Notes: a model not told the origin generated them from the sequence alone. Counted from the first letter of the stretch, positions 35,646 to 44,906 are shown. The stretch is 64,000 nt of DNA from Variovorax beijingensis (GCF_003951285.1 NZ_RXFQ01000011.1:146336-210335), one strand, 5' to 3'. Numbers and translations are program-made.

Positions 35646-38595
35646 CCAGCTGCGCGTCGAACTGGTCGAGCGGCGCCGGCTTGCTGAACAGGTAGCCCTG
35701 GCACAGCATTGCGCCGTGCGCCTGGAGGAATTCGAACTGCTGCTGCGTCTCGACCCCCTCCGCCACGATCTCGAGGTCGAGGTTGCGGGCCATTCCGATG
35801 ATGGCCTGGATGATCAGCTCGACCTTCGGATCGATGCCGATGCTCTGCACGAAGAACTTGTCGACCTTGATCTGGTTCAGCGGCAGCTGGGTCATGTAGG
35901 AAAGCGACGAGAAGCCGGTGCCGAAGTCGTCCATGGAAAAGCGCACGCCCAGGGTCGCGAGCGACTGCATCTTGCAGATCGTTTCGCTCACCTTGTCCTG
36001 CAGCAGGCTTTCCGTGAGCTCGAGCTCCAGCCGCGTCGGGTCCGCGCCGGTTCTCTGGAGCACGTCGCGCACGCGGTCCACGAAATCGTCGGTGCGGAAC
36101 TGGCGCGCGCTGACGTTGACCGCCAGCCGCAGGTGCCGGCGCTTCGGATCGTGGCTCCAGCGCTCGAGCTGGATGCAGGCCGTCTCCAGCACCCACATGC
36201 CGATCGGCACGATCAGCCCGGTTTCCTCCGCCAGCTCGATGAAGCCACCGGGCTGCACCAGGCCCCGCACCGGATGCTGCCAGCGGATCAGCACCTCGGC
36301 GCCCACCACATGGCCGTTCGAGGCCACCTGCGATTGGTAGTGCAGCACGAACTGCCCGCCCGCCAGCGCCGCGTGGAGTTCGCTCTCCAGCGTTGCGCGG
36401 GCCGTGATGGCGGTCTGCATCGAGGCCTCGAAGAAGCGCAGCGCGTTGCCGCCCGCGGACTTGGCGTAGTACATGGCGATGTCCGCCTGCTTCAGCAGAT
36501 CCTCCAGCGACTGCTGCGTGGCGCTGAACACCACGGCGCCGATGCTGCCGGTGCTGTGGTACTCGTGGTCCGCGAGCTGGAAAGACCCGTTCAGCGCCGC
36601 GAGGATGGCCTCGCCGGCGGCATTGGCCTGCATCGCGGCCACGCCGGCGTCGTCGCTGAGGTTGTCCAGCAGCACCACGAATTCGTCGCCTCCGAGCCGC
36701 GCGACCGTGCCGCCCTCCTTCAGGTTGTCCTGCAGCCGCAGGGCCACCTGCTTGAGCAGCTCATCGCCCGTGGCGTTCCCGAGCGCGTCGTTGAGCGTCT
36801 TGAAAGCGTCCAGGTCCAGGAACAGCAAGGCGCCGTGGCGCGAGCGGCGCACGTTCGAATCGATGGTGGCCTGCAGCCGATGCAGCAGCAGCCGGCGGTT
36901 GGGCAGGCCCGTGAGGATGTCGTAGAAGGCCAGATGCTCGATCTCGCGGGCCGCCAGCTTGCTCTCGGTGATGTCGCGCAGGATGACGATGAAGCGCGCG
37001 GCGGCGCCTTCGCCGATGACCTTGCGGGAGACGGAAATCTCGAACCACGTGACGCCCCTGGCCGTCCTGATCTCGAACTGCCGGCCGGTGGAAAAGCCGG
37101 TTTCGAAAGCATCGCGCAGCGCCACCATCACCTCGGCCGCGGCATTCGCCGGCAGCAGGTCCGACATCAGCTTGCCCACCGGCTCGCGCACCTTGAACGC
37201 GGGCCTGGGGCGGCGCGGCGAATGGAAGCTGTAGCAACGCCCGTCGATGCCGGCGTCCATCAGCACGTCGGGCAGGGCATCCAGCGTGGCCTGCAGCTGC
37301 GCCTTGCCTTCGAGGATGTCCGCCACGTGGCGCTTCTTCTCGGTCACGTCGCGGTAGACGCACACCAGGCCGCCGTCCGGCGTGGGACTGTTCACCGCAA
37401 CGATCACCTGGCCGTTCAGGAGCGTGAGCTCCTGTTCGTTCTGCGTCAGCAGGTGGCGCGCGTTCTGCTCCACGATCTGCTGGAACGGCACCAGCGGGGC
37501 CAGCAAGGGCCCTGCCCAGGGAAAGAAATCCACGAAACGGCGGTTCCAGGTGACGACGCGGTCGTTGGGATCGAGCAGCACGAAGCCATCCACCATGGAT
37601 TCGAGCGCCTGGTCCAGCGTGGCCTTGGAGCGCAGCAGCTCCGCGCGTGCGCGCCACTGCCGCCGCAGCTGCGCGAGGGCGAAGTAAGTGACCGCAAGAA
37701 TCATCAGCGTGAAGGCCAGGGCCGCGGCCGCAATGACATTGCGGTCCCTGCGCCAATCCGCGAGGGCGGACTCGAGCGGAATGCTCGCGACGATCAGCAG
37801 GCTTCGATGCAGCGTGGGCCGGACAACGACGATGGCCGCAGCGCCGCTGAGCCGGGAATGCATGTGCCGGGGGCGCCCGTCCGCTTGGTCCGTCAAGGCG
37901 GGGCTGATGGTGCGCCCCGCAAGGTCGTCGCGCGGCGGCATGCTGGCCAGCAGCAGCCCGCCCTCGCGCTCCAGCGTGACTTCGAGTCCCCGGATGTTGG
38001 CCCCTTGCGCAAGGATCGTGGTGAGCATCGAGACCTGCACTTCGGCCACCGCGACCAGCTTGCTGCCGTCCGCAAGCGTGAGGACGTGCGCAAGGTACAG
38101 CACCTGCTGGGAAGTCACCGGGCTGACCGAGGGGGTGCTGATCGACATCACGGATCCCGGACGGCCCAGAACCTCTTGCAGGAATCCGTCGGGCAGCTGT
38201 ACCGCCAGCTTCGCTCCCCGCCGGTCGGAAGACCCGATCACCTGGCCCTCGGGGGTCAGGAAGGCGACGTACCGCGCCAGCAGGCTCTGGCGAACGCTGG
38301 TTTCGATCAGTCGCACGGTCTCGGCTTGCGCAATGTCGCCTGCGATGCTGCTTTTGCTGGATCTGCGCAGAAACTGCCCCAGGCCAGCCAGCAGCGTGTT
38401 CGCCCCGAGCAGGCTGCGGTTGAGCGCAGCCTCCGAGGTGCCGATGAACCGCACGGCCTGGGCCTCGCTGTCGGCAATCTCCTTTTGGTGCATCTGCCAT
38501 GCCATCAAGCCGGCAATCGCGAGCACGGCCGCAAGAAACAGCGCTGCAACGCCATAGACGAAGCCGGTGATGCGGCTGGGCAACGGCTTGGTCAC
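35626..38595 (-). CDS. Membrane GGDEF-EAL protein with Cache-type sensor
   Basis: About 989 residues. Helix 1 (FVYGVAALFLAAVLAIAGLM) and a second near residue 305 flank a periplasmic Cache-like sensor. PAS domains then lead to GGDEF (RLGGDEF intact, no RxxD inhibitory site) and EAL domains. The EAL domain has GAEVLIRWQHP, LELTES, DDFGTG, KVDKFF and EGVET, so phosphodiesterase residues look complete. I chose the GTG at 38595 because its GTGA overlaps the stop of the upstream receptor gene; a longer frame to 38682 would run through that gene. Net activity cannot be read from sequence. Confidence 0.92.
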   Translation of the reverse strand: MTKPLPSRITGFVYGVAALFLAAVLAIAGLMAWQMHQKEIADSEAQAVRFIGTSEAALNRSLLGANTLLAGLGQFLRRSSKSSIAGDIAQAETVRLIETSVRQSLLARYVAFLTPEGQVIGSSDRRGAKLAVQLPDGFLQEVLGRPGSVMSISTPSVSPVTSQQVLYLAHVLTLADGSKLVAVAEVQVSMLTTILAQGANIRGLEVTLEREGGLLLASMPPRDDLAGRTISPALTDQADGRPRHMHSRLSGAAAIVVVRPTLHRSLLIVASIPLESALADWRRDRNVIAAAALAFTLMILAVTYFALAQLRRQWRARAELLRSKATLDQALESMVDGFVLLDPNDRVVTWNRRFVDFFPWAGPLLAPLVPFQQIVEQNARHLLTQNEQELTLLNGQVIVAVNSPTPDGGLVCVYRDVTEKKRHVADILEGKAQLQATLDALPDVLMDAGIDGRCYSFHSPRRPRPAFKVREPVGKLMSDLLPANAAAEVMVALRDAFETGFSTGRQFEIRTARGVTWFEISVSRKVIGEGAAARFIVILRDITESKLAAREIEHLAFYDILTGLPNRRLLLHRLQATIDSNVRRSRHGALLFLDLDAFKTLNDALGNATGDELLKQVALRLQDNLKEGGTVARLGGDEFVVLLDNLSDDAGVAAMQANAAGEAILAALNGSFQLADHEYHSTGSIGAVVFSATQQSLEDLLKQADIAMYYAKSAGGNALRFFEASMQTAITARATLESELHAALAGGQFVLHYQSQVASNGHVVGAEVLIRWQHPVRGLVQPGGFIELAEETGLIVPIGMWVLETACIQLERWSHDPKRRHLRLAVNVSARQFRTDDFVDRVRDVLQRTGADPTRLELELTESLLQDKVSETICKMQSLATLGVRFSMDDFGTGFSSLSYMTQLPLNQIKVDKFFVQSIGIDPKVELIIQAIIGMARNLDLEIVAEGVETQQQFEFLQAHGAMLCQGYLFSKPAPLDQFDAQLDVEMAN

Positions 38596-39692
38596 TGCCC
38601 GACGGGAGCCTTGATCCCGGCGATGGGACCGACGGTCTGGTCCCAGACCTCTGCGCACACGGCCCCGCACCGCTGCACCCACCGGGTCAGCACGCTGGTG
38701 GCAAAAATCTCGCGCCTGCGCCGTTCGTCATCCGCAGAAGGGCGCGCCTCGACCATCGCGCCCTTGGTGCCCTTCATGCAGCTTGCAGCGCCCGTGTTGC
38801 ATGCAATGCCGTTGCCGGTGTCGCGTTCCGACTCGTTCCAGACCGCGGCCTCGAGTTTCGGCAGCTCGGTTTTCAACAGGGTCTTCAGGTCTGCAGGGAG
38901 CGCGTTCCAAGCATCCGTGTTGGCGCCGAAGACGGCCAGGCCCCAGCTGATGGGCATGGTGTAGAGCGAATTCGTCACCTTGTGCAGGCCCAGCGTATTG
39001 CCGGACATCGCGCCGGTGATGGCGCATTCGGTGTTCTCCGAATTCATGTTGGCCATGAGCTCCGCAAATTCGGTGAAAACGGGCACGCCGTTGAGCGCGC
39101 GGATGAAGTCGGCCTGGCTGCTGCCCGAAACGCGGACACGCCGCCCCGCCAGGTCCGAAAGCCGCGTCACGGCCCGCTTGCAGAAGATCACCTGGGCGGG
39201 GTAGACATACACCGCGAGAAGCTCGACGCCATGGCGTTCGCGCAGCGTCTTCTCGAGGTAGGGCCGAAAGGCTGCGACCACCCGCCGCATCGTGGGCATG
39301 TCGGGGTTCAGCCCGGCGATGTCGGGCGTGCCCAGTTCCGGGTATTCGTTGCTGACCTGGCTGAGCAGCGCGGTGCCGAACGGAATGACGCCCAGCCGCA
39401 TGAGATTGAGCATTTCCTGCCCCGGAACGCCGGCCTGGTTGAACGGGACGATGCTCGCGCCGTACTTTCCGCCGCTCAGGCGGCGCAGGTCCTGGCTCCA
39501 GAAGCGCTCCTCGTGCAGCGTGTACTGGCTCACGCTCGCCAGCCCGCCCACGATCCGCAGCCCCTGCGCAGACGGCGGCTGCTGAGCCTTGCTGTTCGTT
39601 GCAGCGAAAGCAAGAAAAAGAACGGCAACATGCGTCCAGAGCACGCGTCGCCAAGCGGAAGAAACTTCGCCGGACCTCATGGCCCGGATCAT
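38592..39692 (-). CDS. Orphan TRAP-type solute-binding protein (DctP family)
   Basis: 366-residue periplasmic receptor. After a signal peptide (VAVLFLAFAATNSKAQ), the DctP fold shows SGGKYGASIVPFNQAG, DLAGRRVRVSGSSQADFI and a helix AELMANMNSENTECAITG at the expected binding site. No DctQ/DctM membrane partners are near. Its stop overlaps the start of the GGDEF-EAL gene by 4 bases, so the receptor may present a ligand to that sensor rather than serve transport. First gene of the signalling cluster. Confidence 0.88.
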   Translation of the reverse strand: MIRAMRSGEVSSAWRRVLWTHVAVLFLAFAATNSKAQQPPSAQGLRIVGGLASVSQYTLHEERFWSQDLRRLSGGKYGASIVPFNQAGVPGQEMLNLMRLGVIPFGTALLSQVSNEYPELGTPDIAGLNPDMPTMRRVVAAFRPYLEKTLRERHGVELLAVYVYPAQVIFCKRAVTRLSDLAGRRVRVSGSSQADFIRALNGVPVFTEFAELMANMNSENTECAITGAMSGNTLGLHKVTNSLYTMPISWGLAVFGANTDAWNALPADLKTLLKTELPKLEAAVWNESERDTGNGIACNTGAASCMKGTKGAMVEARPSADDERRRREIFATSVLTRWVQRCGAVCAEVWDQTVGPIAGIKAPVGQ

Positions 39693-39806
39693 GATGCCGA
39701 ATTGGGCCTTAAGTCACAAATTTTTTACAAAAAGGCCGTTTCTGGCGCCCGCCGGCCCGAATCGCCAAGGCACGTTGCGTACAGGGCACAGGAATACCAT
39801 CCACAA

Positions 39807-39821
39807 GCCCGAATTTCGGGC
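39807..39821. promoter_or_regulatory. Palindrome before a LysR gene
   Basis: GCCCGAATTTCGGGC is a 7-1-7 perfect inverted repeat ending 24 nt before the LysR start at 39846, in the divergent spacer shared with the TRAP receptor. It could be the regulator's own operator. Confidence 0.35.
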
Positions 39822-39845
39822 CCCATCCATCCAGATTCCAGACCG

Positions 39846-40754
39846 ATGCCAGCGCCCGAGCTTTCCAGCCGCCAACTGCGTGCGTTCACGGCCTTGGCCG
39901 AGCAGCGCAACTTCACCCGCGCGGCGCAGACCTGCCACCTGTCGCAGCCCGCGTTCAGCGCACTGATCCGCACGCTCGAGGAAACGCTCGGCGCCCGGCT
40001 GTTCGACCGCGACACGCGCAGCGTGCAGCTCACGCCCGAGGGCCGGCTGTTCGAACCCTCGGCGCGGCGGCTGCTGGACGACATGCAGGGCGCCATCGGC
40101 GACCTGGCCGACCATGCCCAGCGGCGCAAGGGCCGCGTGAGCGTGGCGGCCCTGCCCTCCCTGGCGGCAGGCCGGCTGCCCGCGATCCTGGCGGAGTTCA
40201 TGCAGGCATGGCCCGGCATCACGGTCGAGCTGCACGATGCGCTGTCGGACGCCTGCATTGCCCAGCTGCGCAGCCACCAGGCGGATTTCGCGCTCGCGGC
40301 AACAGGTGCCGGCGCCGCCGCGGCCAGCGACCTGCGCGGCCGCAAGCTCTGCGGCGACCGCTTTCACCTGGTCTGCCGCAAGGACCATCCGCTCGCCGGC
40401 GCCGCCAGGCTCACGGCACGGCAGCTCGCGCCATGGCCCTTCATCCAGATGGCGCGCAACAGCAGCGTGCGCCAGTCGCTCGACGCGGCGCTGCACCCGC
40501 TGCGGCTCAACGCGGTGTTCGAGGTCGAGCACCTGGCCACGGTGATGGGGCTGGTCGAGGCCGGGATCGGCATCAGCGTGGTGCCGGAACTCACGCTCTT
40601 CCACTTCCAGCGCGAGACGCTGGTGACGCGGCCGCTGCCACTGCCCGGCCTCACGCGCACCATCTACCTGGTGCAGCGCCGGGAGGGCAGCCTCTCGGTG
40701 GCGGCACAGACGCTGCACGACCTGATCCTCGAGCGGCTGGGCGCGCCGGCATGA
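39846..40754 (+). CDS. LysR-family regulator (CynR/CbbR-like)
   Basis: 302-residue LysR-type regulator. Winged helix domain LSSRQLRAFTALAEQRNFTRAAQTCHLSQPAFS (about 5-65; the motif continues SALIRTLEETLGARLFDR) and effector domain from about 90 with VEAGIGISVVPEL near the C-end. Diverges from the TRAP receptor and signalling cluster across 153 bp, so that cluster is one possible target. Followed by a strong hairpin terminator. Confidence 0.9.
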   Translation: MPAPELSSRQLRAFTALAEQRNFTRAAQTCHLSQPAFSALIRTLEETLGARLFDRDTRSVQLTPEGRLFEPSARRLLDDMQGAIGDLADHAQRRKGRVSVAALPSLAAGRLPAILAEFMQAWPGITVELHDALSDACIAQLRSHQADFALAATGAGAAAASDLRGRKLCGDRFHLVCRKDHPLAGAARLTARQLAPWPFIQMARNSSVRQSLDAALHPLRLNAVFEVEHLATVMGLVEAGIGISVVPELTLFHFQRETLVTRPLPLPGLTRTIYLVQRREGSLSVAAQTLHDLILERLGAPA

Positions 40755-40755
40755 A

Positions 40756-40777
40756 AAAACGGCCCGAAGGCCGTTTT
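40756..40777. terminator. Bidirectional rho-independent terminator
   Basis: AAAACGGCC (40756-40764), loop CGAA, and GGCCGTTTT (40769-40777) form a perfect 9-bp stem with A- and T-runs at its ends. It lies between the convergent LysR and HU genes and can serve both. Confidence 0.85.
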
Positions 40778-40812
40778 GCGTGGAGGCAGCCGTGCGGCCG
40801 CGAGCCACTTGC

Positions 40813-41193
40813 TTACTTCTTGGCAGCCTTCTTGGCGGGTGCGGCCTTCTTGGCCGGTGCTGCCTTCTTGGCTGCGGGCTTGGCTGCTGCGGCCATGTCG
40901 GCCTTGCGCTTTGCAGCCTTGGGGTCGATGGCGGCCTTGAACGCTGCGCCGGGCACGAACTTCGGCACCTTCTGCGCGGCGATCTTGATCTTGGCGCCGG
41001 CCTGGGGGTTGAAGCCGGTGCGTGCGGCGCGCGCCACTTGCTTGAAGGTTCCGAAGCCGATGAGCTGCACGGGGTCGCCCTTCTTCACTGCGGCGACGAT
41101 GGAGCCGGTGACGGTTTCCAGGATGCGGGCGGCTTCGGCCTTGCTGACGTTGTGGGCGGTGGCGATCTTTTCGACCAGTTCGATACGGTTCAC
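40813..41193 (-). CDS. HU-family DNA-binding protein with basic C-tail
   Basis: 126-residue nucleoid protein. The HU/IHF fold covers about residues 1-92 (VNRIELVEKIATAHNVSKAE; VQLIGFGTFKQVARAARTGFNPQAG). A C-terminal tail of Lys/Ala/Pro repeats (AAKPAAKKAAPAKKAA) follows, a style seen in beta-proteobacterial and some other HU proteins and thought to add DNA contacts. I chose the GTG at 41193 because AAAGGAAA lies upstream and the fold starts there; a longer frame to 41319 adds unrelated sequence. Confidence 0.93.
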   Translation of the reverse strand: MNRIELVEKIATAHNVSKAEAARILETVTGSIVAAVKKGDPVQLIGFGTFKQVARAARTGFNPQAGAKIKIAAQKVPKFVPGAAFKAAIDPKAAKRKADMAAAAKPAAKKAAPAKKAAPAKKAAKK

Positions 41194-41296
41194 TTGAAAA
41201 ATTTCCTTTGGTTTGTTCTCGTCATGTTGCCAATGACGGCGCAGCGGCTGAGGCCGGCTGCAAGCGGCGCGGAGTGTAGCGCACGCGCGGCCGCCC

Positions 41297-42211
41297 TCAG
41301 GCCGAGGCCTTGATGGCATCCGTCAAAAACCGCACGAAGGCCTTGCCTGCGTCGGGCAGCGAGCGGCCTGCGAGCGTCTCGACTTCGAGGTGGCGCTCGT
41401 TCATTTCGCGGTCCTTCAGCGGGATGGCCACCAGGGCCTTCGACTTCAGCTGCGTGCGGATCGACAGCTCGCCATAGAAGGCGATGGTGCCGCCACCCGC
41501 GGCCGCAAAGCTCACCAGCGCATTCGCATGGTTGCTCGACATGGCCTGCACGTACTGCAGCCCCTGCCGGCTGCAGCTGATGTCGAGCAGCTGCCGGATC
41601 GAGCTGTCCCGCGGTGGCAGGCCCAGCGGATAGGCCGCCACCTGGCGCAGCGAAAGCTGCCGCTGCGCCGCCAGCGGATGGTCGCTCGCCATCACGGCGA
41701 GGATCGGGCTCGGGTGGCGCAGCTCGATCCGGATGCCGGGCTCGGGCACCGAACTCAGCGTGATGCCCACGTCCGCTTCGCCGTCGCGTATGCGGCCGGG
41801 AATCTCGTGGGGCGGGCAGACCTCGAGATGAAAGCGGATGCCTTCATGCCTGGCGCGAAAGCGCGAGATCAGCGTGGGAAGAAAGTCGAACGCGAAGCCC
41901 TCGGTGCTCGCCACGCGCACCCGTCCGCTGCGCAGCCCGCGCAGGCCCTGGATCTCGCCGGCCACGCGCTCGATGTCCTGCTGCACCCGCTTGGCATGCG
42001 CGGCCAGCAGCTCGCCGGCCGCATTGGGCACCATGCCGCGCGCGTGCCGGTCGAACAGCAGCGTGTCGAGCTCGCGCTCCAGGCGCGCCACCTGCCGGCT
42101 CACGGCGGAAGGCGCCACGTTGAGCTTGAGCGCCGCCTCCTTCACCGAACCCGTCCTGACCACCTCCAGGAAGTAGCGGACCGCGGTCTCCTGCAGCGTG
42201 TGAAGCGACAT
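41297..42211 (-). CDS. LysR-family regulator divergent from Bug receptor and amidase
   Basis: 304-residue LysR-type regulator. Start MSLHTLQETAVRYFLEVVRTG at 42211 has GGAAG upstream; the longer frame to 42283 lacks this. DNA-binding region GSVKEAALKLNVAPSAVSRQVARLE and an effector domain with VASTEGFAFDFLP and AAAGGGTIAF follow. The gene diverges from a Bug solute receptor and an amidase, a common arrangement for regulated uptake and breakdown of amides or carboxylates, and the spacer carries a good palindrome. Confidence 0.92.
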   Translation of the reverse strand: MSLHTLQETAVRYFLEVVRTGSVKEAALKLNVAPSAVSRQVARLERELDTLLFDRHARGMVPNAAGELLAAHAKRVQQDIERVAGEIQGLRGLRSGRVRVASTEGFAFDFLPTLISRFRARHEGIRFHLEVCPPHEIPGRIRDGEADVGITLSSVPEPGIRIELRHPSPILAVMASDHPLAAQRQLSLRQVAAYPLGLPPRDSSIRQLLDISCSRQGLQYVQAMSSNHANALVSFAAAGGGTIAFYGELSIRTQLKSKALVAIPLKDREMNERHLEVETLAGRSLPDAGKAFVRFLTDAIKASA

Positions 42212-42249
42212 GTTTCTTCCTTGTCGCAGCAGGGCGACGAGTGTTGGTC

Positions 42250-42268
42250 GATTGCCGAATTGGCAATC
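42250..42268. promoter_or_regulatory. Perfect 19-bp palindrome, probable LysR operator
   Basis: GATTGCCGAATTGGCAATC is a 7-5-7 perfect inverted repeat containing the T-N11-A pattern of LysR sites. It lies between the regulator start (42211) and the Bug receptor start (42356), 39 bp upstream of the regulator, the usual place for autoregulation and divergent activation. Confidence 0.65.
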
Positions 42269-42355
42269 CACAATTCTAAACATTGCGCTTGTGGCAGCGC
42301 GTTGCGACTCCTAGGATGAACCTGCATCCCCGCTCTGTTCCTCCAGGAGTCCTTC

Positions 42356-43339
42356 ATGAAACGCCTCCCCGCACTGGCCCGCATGGTGCTGTTGTCCTGC
42401 CTTGGCCTCGCGCCTTTCGCGGCCCTGGCCGCCGATGCCGGGTTTCCGTCGCGCCCGGTCACGCTCGTGATTCCCTTTCCGCCCGGCGGCGCCACCGACG
42501 TGAACGGGCGCGTGATCGCGCAGCGCCTGGGCAAGGAGCTCGGCCAGCCCGTGGTCATCGAGAACCGCGGCGGCGCCGGCACCGTGATCGGCGCGAGCTA
42601 TGTCTCCAAGGCGGCGCCCGACGGGTACACGCTGCTGATCAGCTCGGGCACCACCTTCACCGTGAACCCCGCCATCCGCCCCAACCTGCCCTACGACCCG
42701 GTCAAGGGCTTCGAGCCGATCGGCTTGGCCGGGCGCGTGGGCCTCATCCTGCTTGCGAACAGCGAAGTGCCGGTGCAGACCGTCAAGCAGTTCGTCGACT
42801 ACGTGAAGGCCTCGCCAGGAAAGTATTCGTACGCCTCCTACGGCACCGGCACCACCTCGCAGTTCGCCGGAGAAACCATCCTGCATGCCGCGGGCCTCAA
42901 GATGACGCACGTGCCCTACAAGGGCAGCGCCCCGGCCATGACCGACCTGATGGGCGGGCAGGTTCCGTTCAGCGTCGACACCGTGAGCGCGACCATTCCC
43001 CAGCTCAAGAGCGGCAAGATCAAGGCCATTGCGGTGACCACGGCCAAGCGCTCGACGCTGCTGCCCGACGTGCCCACCATGGCCGAGAGCGGCTACCCCG
43101 AGGTCAGCACCGACACCTGGCTGGCCCTGGCCGCACCGAAGGGCCTGCCGCCCGAGGTAAAGGCCAGGCTCGAAAAGGCGCTGGCCGCGACCATCGCCGA
43201 TCCCGACACGCGCGCCAAGCTCAGTGCGCAGGGCCTGGAGCCGGGCTACAGCAATTCGGCCGCCGTGAGCGAACTGATCGCCAAGGAATTGCCGCTGATG
43301 CGCGCCATTGCCGCGCGCGCCAACATCACAGCAGATTAG
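42356..43339 (+). CDS. Bug-family (TctC-like) periplasmic solute-binding protein
   Basis: 327-residue exported receptor of the tripartite tricarboxylate transporter type. Signal peptide MVLLSCLGLAPFAALAADA, then the hallmark PVTLVIPFPPGGATDVNGR and ENRGGAGTVIGA, ASPGKYSYASYGTGTTSQF and MTHVPYKGSAPAMTDLMGG. No TctA/TctB genes are adjacent, as is usual for the many orphan Bug proteins in this bacterial group. It is followed 15 bp later by an amidase, so its ligand may be the amidase substrate or product. Confidence 0.92.
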   Translation: MKRLPALARMVLLSCLGLAPFAALAADAGFPSRPVTLVIPFPPGGATDVNGRVIAQRLGKELGQPVVIENRGGAGTVIGASYVSKAAPDGYTLLISSGTTFTVNPAIRPNLPYDPVKGFEPIGLAGRVGLILLANSEVPVQTVKQFVDYVKASPGKYSYASYGTGTTSQFAGETILHAAGLKMTHVPYKGSAPAMTDLMGGQVPFSVDTVSATIPQLKSGKIKAIAVTTAKRSTLLPDVPTMAESGYPEVSTDTWLALAAPKGLPPEVKARLEKALAATIADPDTRAKLSAQGLEPGYSNSAAVSELIAKELPLMRAIAARANITAD

Positions 43340-43354
43340 GGCCCCCGAAGCGAC

Positions 43355-44881
43355 ATGAGCAGCCACACCGAATTGATCGAACAATCCGCCGTCGAACTGC
43401 GCCGGCTCATCGGCAGCAAGGCGGTCTCGCCGGCCGAGCTGCTCGAAGCCTGCATCGCGCGCATCGAGCGCGTGAACCCTTTCATCAACGCCGTCACCGC
43501 CACCTGCTTCGAGCGCGCGCGGGCCGAGGCCCGCGCGGCGGAAAGCGCCGTGATGCGCGGCGATGCGCTGGGCCTGCTGCACGGCCTGCCGCTCGGCGTG
43601 AAGGACCTGGAGCCCACCGAAGGCCTGCTCACCACCTGGGGCTCCGCGATCTTCCGCGACCACGTGCCGCAGGAGGACATCGAGCTGGTGGCCCGCCTTC
43701 GCAGGGCCGGCGCCATCGTGGCGGGCAAGACCAACGTTCCGGAAATGGGCGCCGGCGCCAACTCGCGCAACGAGGTGTGGGGCGCCACCGGCAATCCCTT
43801 CAACCCGAACCTGAATGCCGGCGGATCCTCCGGCGGCTCGGCCGCCGCGCTGGCCTGCGACATGCTGCCCATGTGCACCGGCTCCGACACCGGCGGTTCG
43901 CTGCGCATTCCGGCCGCCAAGTGCGGCGTGGTGGGCTTCCGGCCCTCGCCGGGCATCGTGCCGAGCGTGCGCAAGCTGCTGGGCTGGACGCCGATCTCGG
44001 TCGTGGGCCCGATGGGCCGCACGGTGGAAGACGCCTGCCTGCAGATGGCCGCCTCCGCCGGCATGCACGCGGGCGATCCGCTGAGCTATCCGCTCGATCC
44101 GCTCAGCTTCCTGAAGCCGGCCGGCATCGACCTGAGCCAACTGCGCGTGGCGTGGACCGAGGACTTCGGCACCTGCGCGGTGGACGACGGCATCCGCGCC
44201 ACCATGCGCAAGAAGATCGGCGCGATGCGGCACCTGTTCAAGCGCTGCGACAAGGTCGAGCTCGACCTCGGCGAAGCGCACCGCTGCTTCGACGTGCTGC
44301 GCGCCGAGGCCTTCGTGGCCGGCATGCATGCCGCCTACCAGCGCGACCCGGCCAGCCTGGGCCCCAACTCCCGCGCCAACTACGAGATGGGCGCGCAGAT
44401 GAGCCTGCTCGACAGCGCCTGGGCCCAGGCCGAGCAGACCCGGCTCATCAAGCGCTTCCAGGCCGCCTTCGCCGACTACGACCTGATCCTCTCGCCCACC
44501 ACGCCCGTGTCGCCCTTTCCGTGGACGCAGCTCTATGCGGACACCATCAATGGCGAGAAGCAGGCGAACTACTACCGCTGGCTCGCGCTGACCTATGTGG
44601 TCACGCTGACGACGCACCCGGCGCTGTCGCTGCCCTGCGGGCTCGACCATGCGGGCATGCCGTTCGGGCTGCAGATCGTGGGCGCCTTCAGGGCCGACCA
44701 CCAGGTGCTGGGCGCGGCGCATGCCATGGAACAGGCCTTCGCGGCCGATGCGCAATTGCGGCGCCCGCGGCCCGACATCGCATCGCTGCGCGCGGCCGAA
44801 CCTGCACTCACGTCGATCGTCACGGCGCCGCCGGACTCGCGAAGCGGCGCGCCTGCGGACGCGGACGTCTCCGCCGTTTGA
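43355..44881 (+). CDS. Amidase-signature family hydrolase
   Basis: 508-residue cytosolic amidase. The Ser-cisSer-Lys triad is intact: Lys in LPLGVKDL, cis-Ser in NAGGSSGGSAAALA and nucleophile in SDTGGSLRIPAA. Related enzymes hydrolyse aliphatic or aryl amides or carbamates; GatA is unlikely because gatB and gatC are absent and the context is a regulated uptake locus. Probably co-transcribed with the Bug receptor under the LysR at 41297. Confidence 0.9.
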   Translation: MSSHTELIEQSAVELRRLIGSKAVSPAELLEACIARIERVNPFINAVTATCFERARAEARAAESAVMRGDALGLLHGLPLGVKDLEPTEGLLTTWGSAIFRDHVPQEDIELVARLRRAGAIVAGKTNVPEMGAGANSRNEVWGATGNPFNPNLNAGGSSGGSAAALACDMLPMCTGSDTGGSLRIPAAKCGVVGFRPSPGIVPSVRKLLGWTPISVVGPMGRTVEDACLQMAASAGMHAGDPLSYPLDPLSFLKPAGIDLSQLRVAWTEDFGTCAVDDGIRATMRKKIGAMRHLFKRCDKVELDLGEAHRCFDVLRAEAFVAGMHAAYQRDPASLGPNSRANYEMGAQMSLLDSAWAQAEQTRLIKRFQAAFADYDLILSPTTPVSPFPWTQLYADTINGEKQANYYRWLALTYVVTLTTHPALSLPCGLDHAGMPFGLQIVGAFRADHQVLGAAHAMEQAFAADAQLRRPRPDIASLRAAEPALTSIVTAPPDSRSGAPADADVSAV

Positions 44882-44906
44882 AGAAAGGAAAGGCCGGGCC
44901 TGGCGT

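Noticed and set aside
41194..41319. N-terminal extension of the HU gene
   Set aside because: Non-homologous residues; the GTG at 41193 has a ribosome site and matches the HU fold start.
43355..44881. GatA subunit of amidotransferase
   Set aside because: No gatB or gatC near and the locus is a LysR-Bug uptake arrangement.
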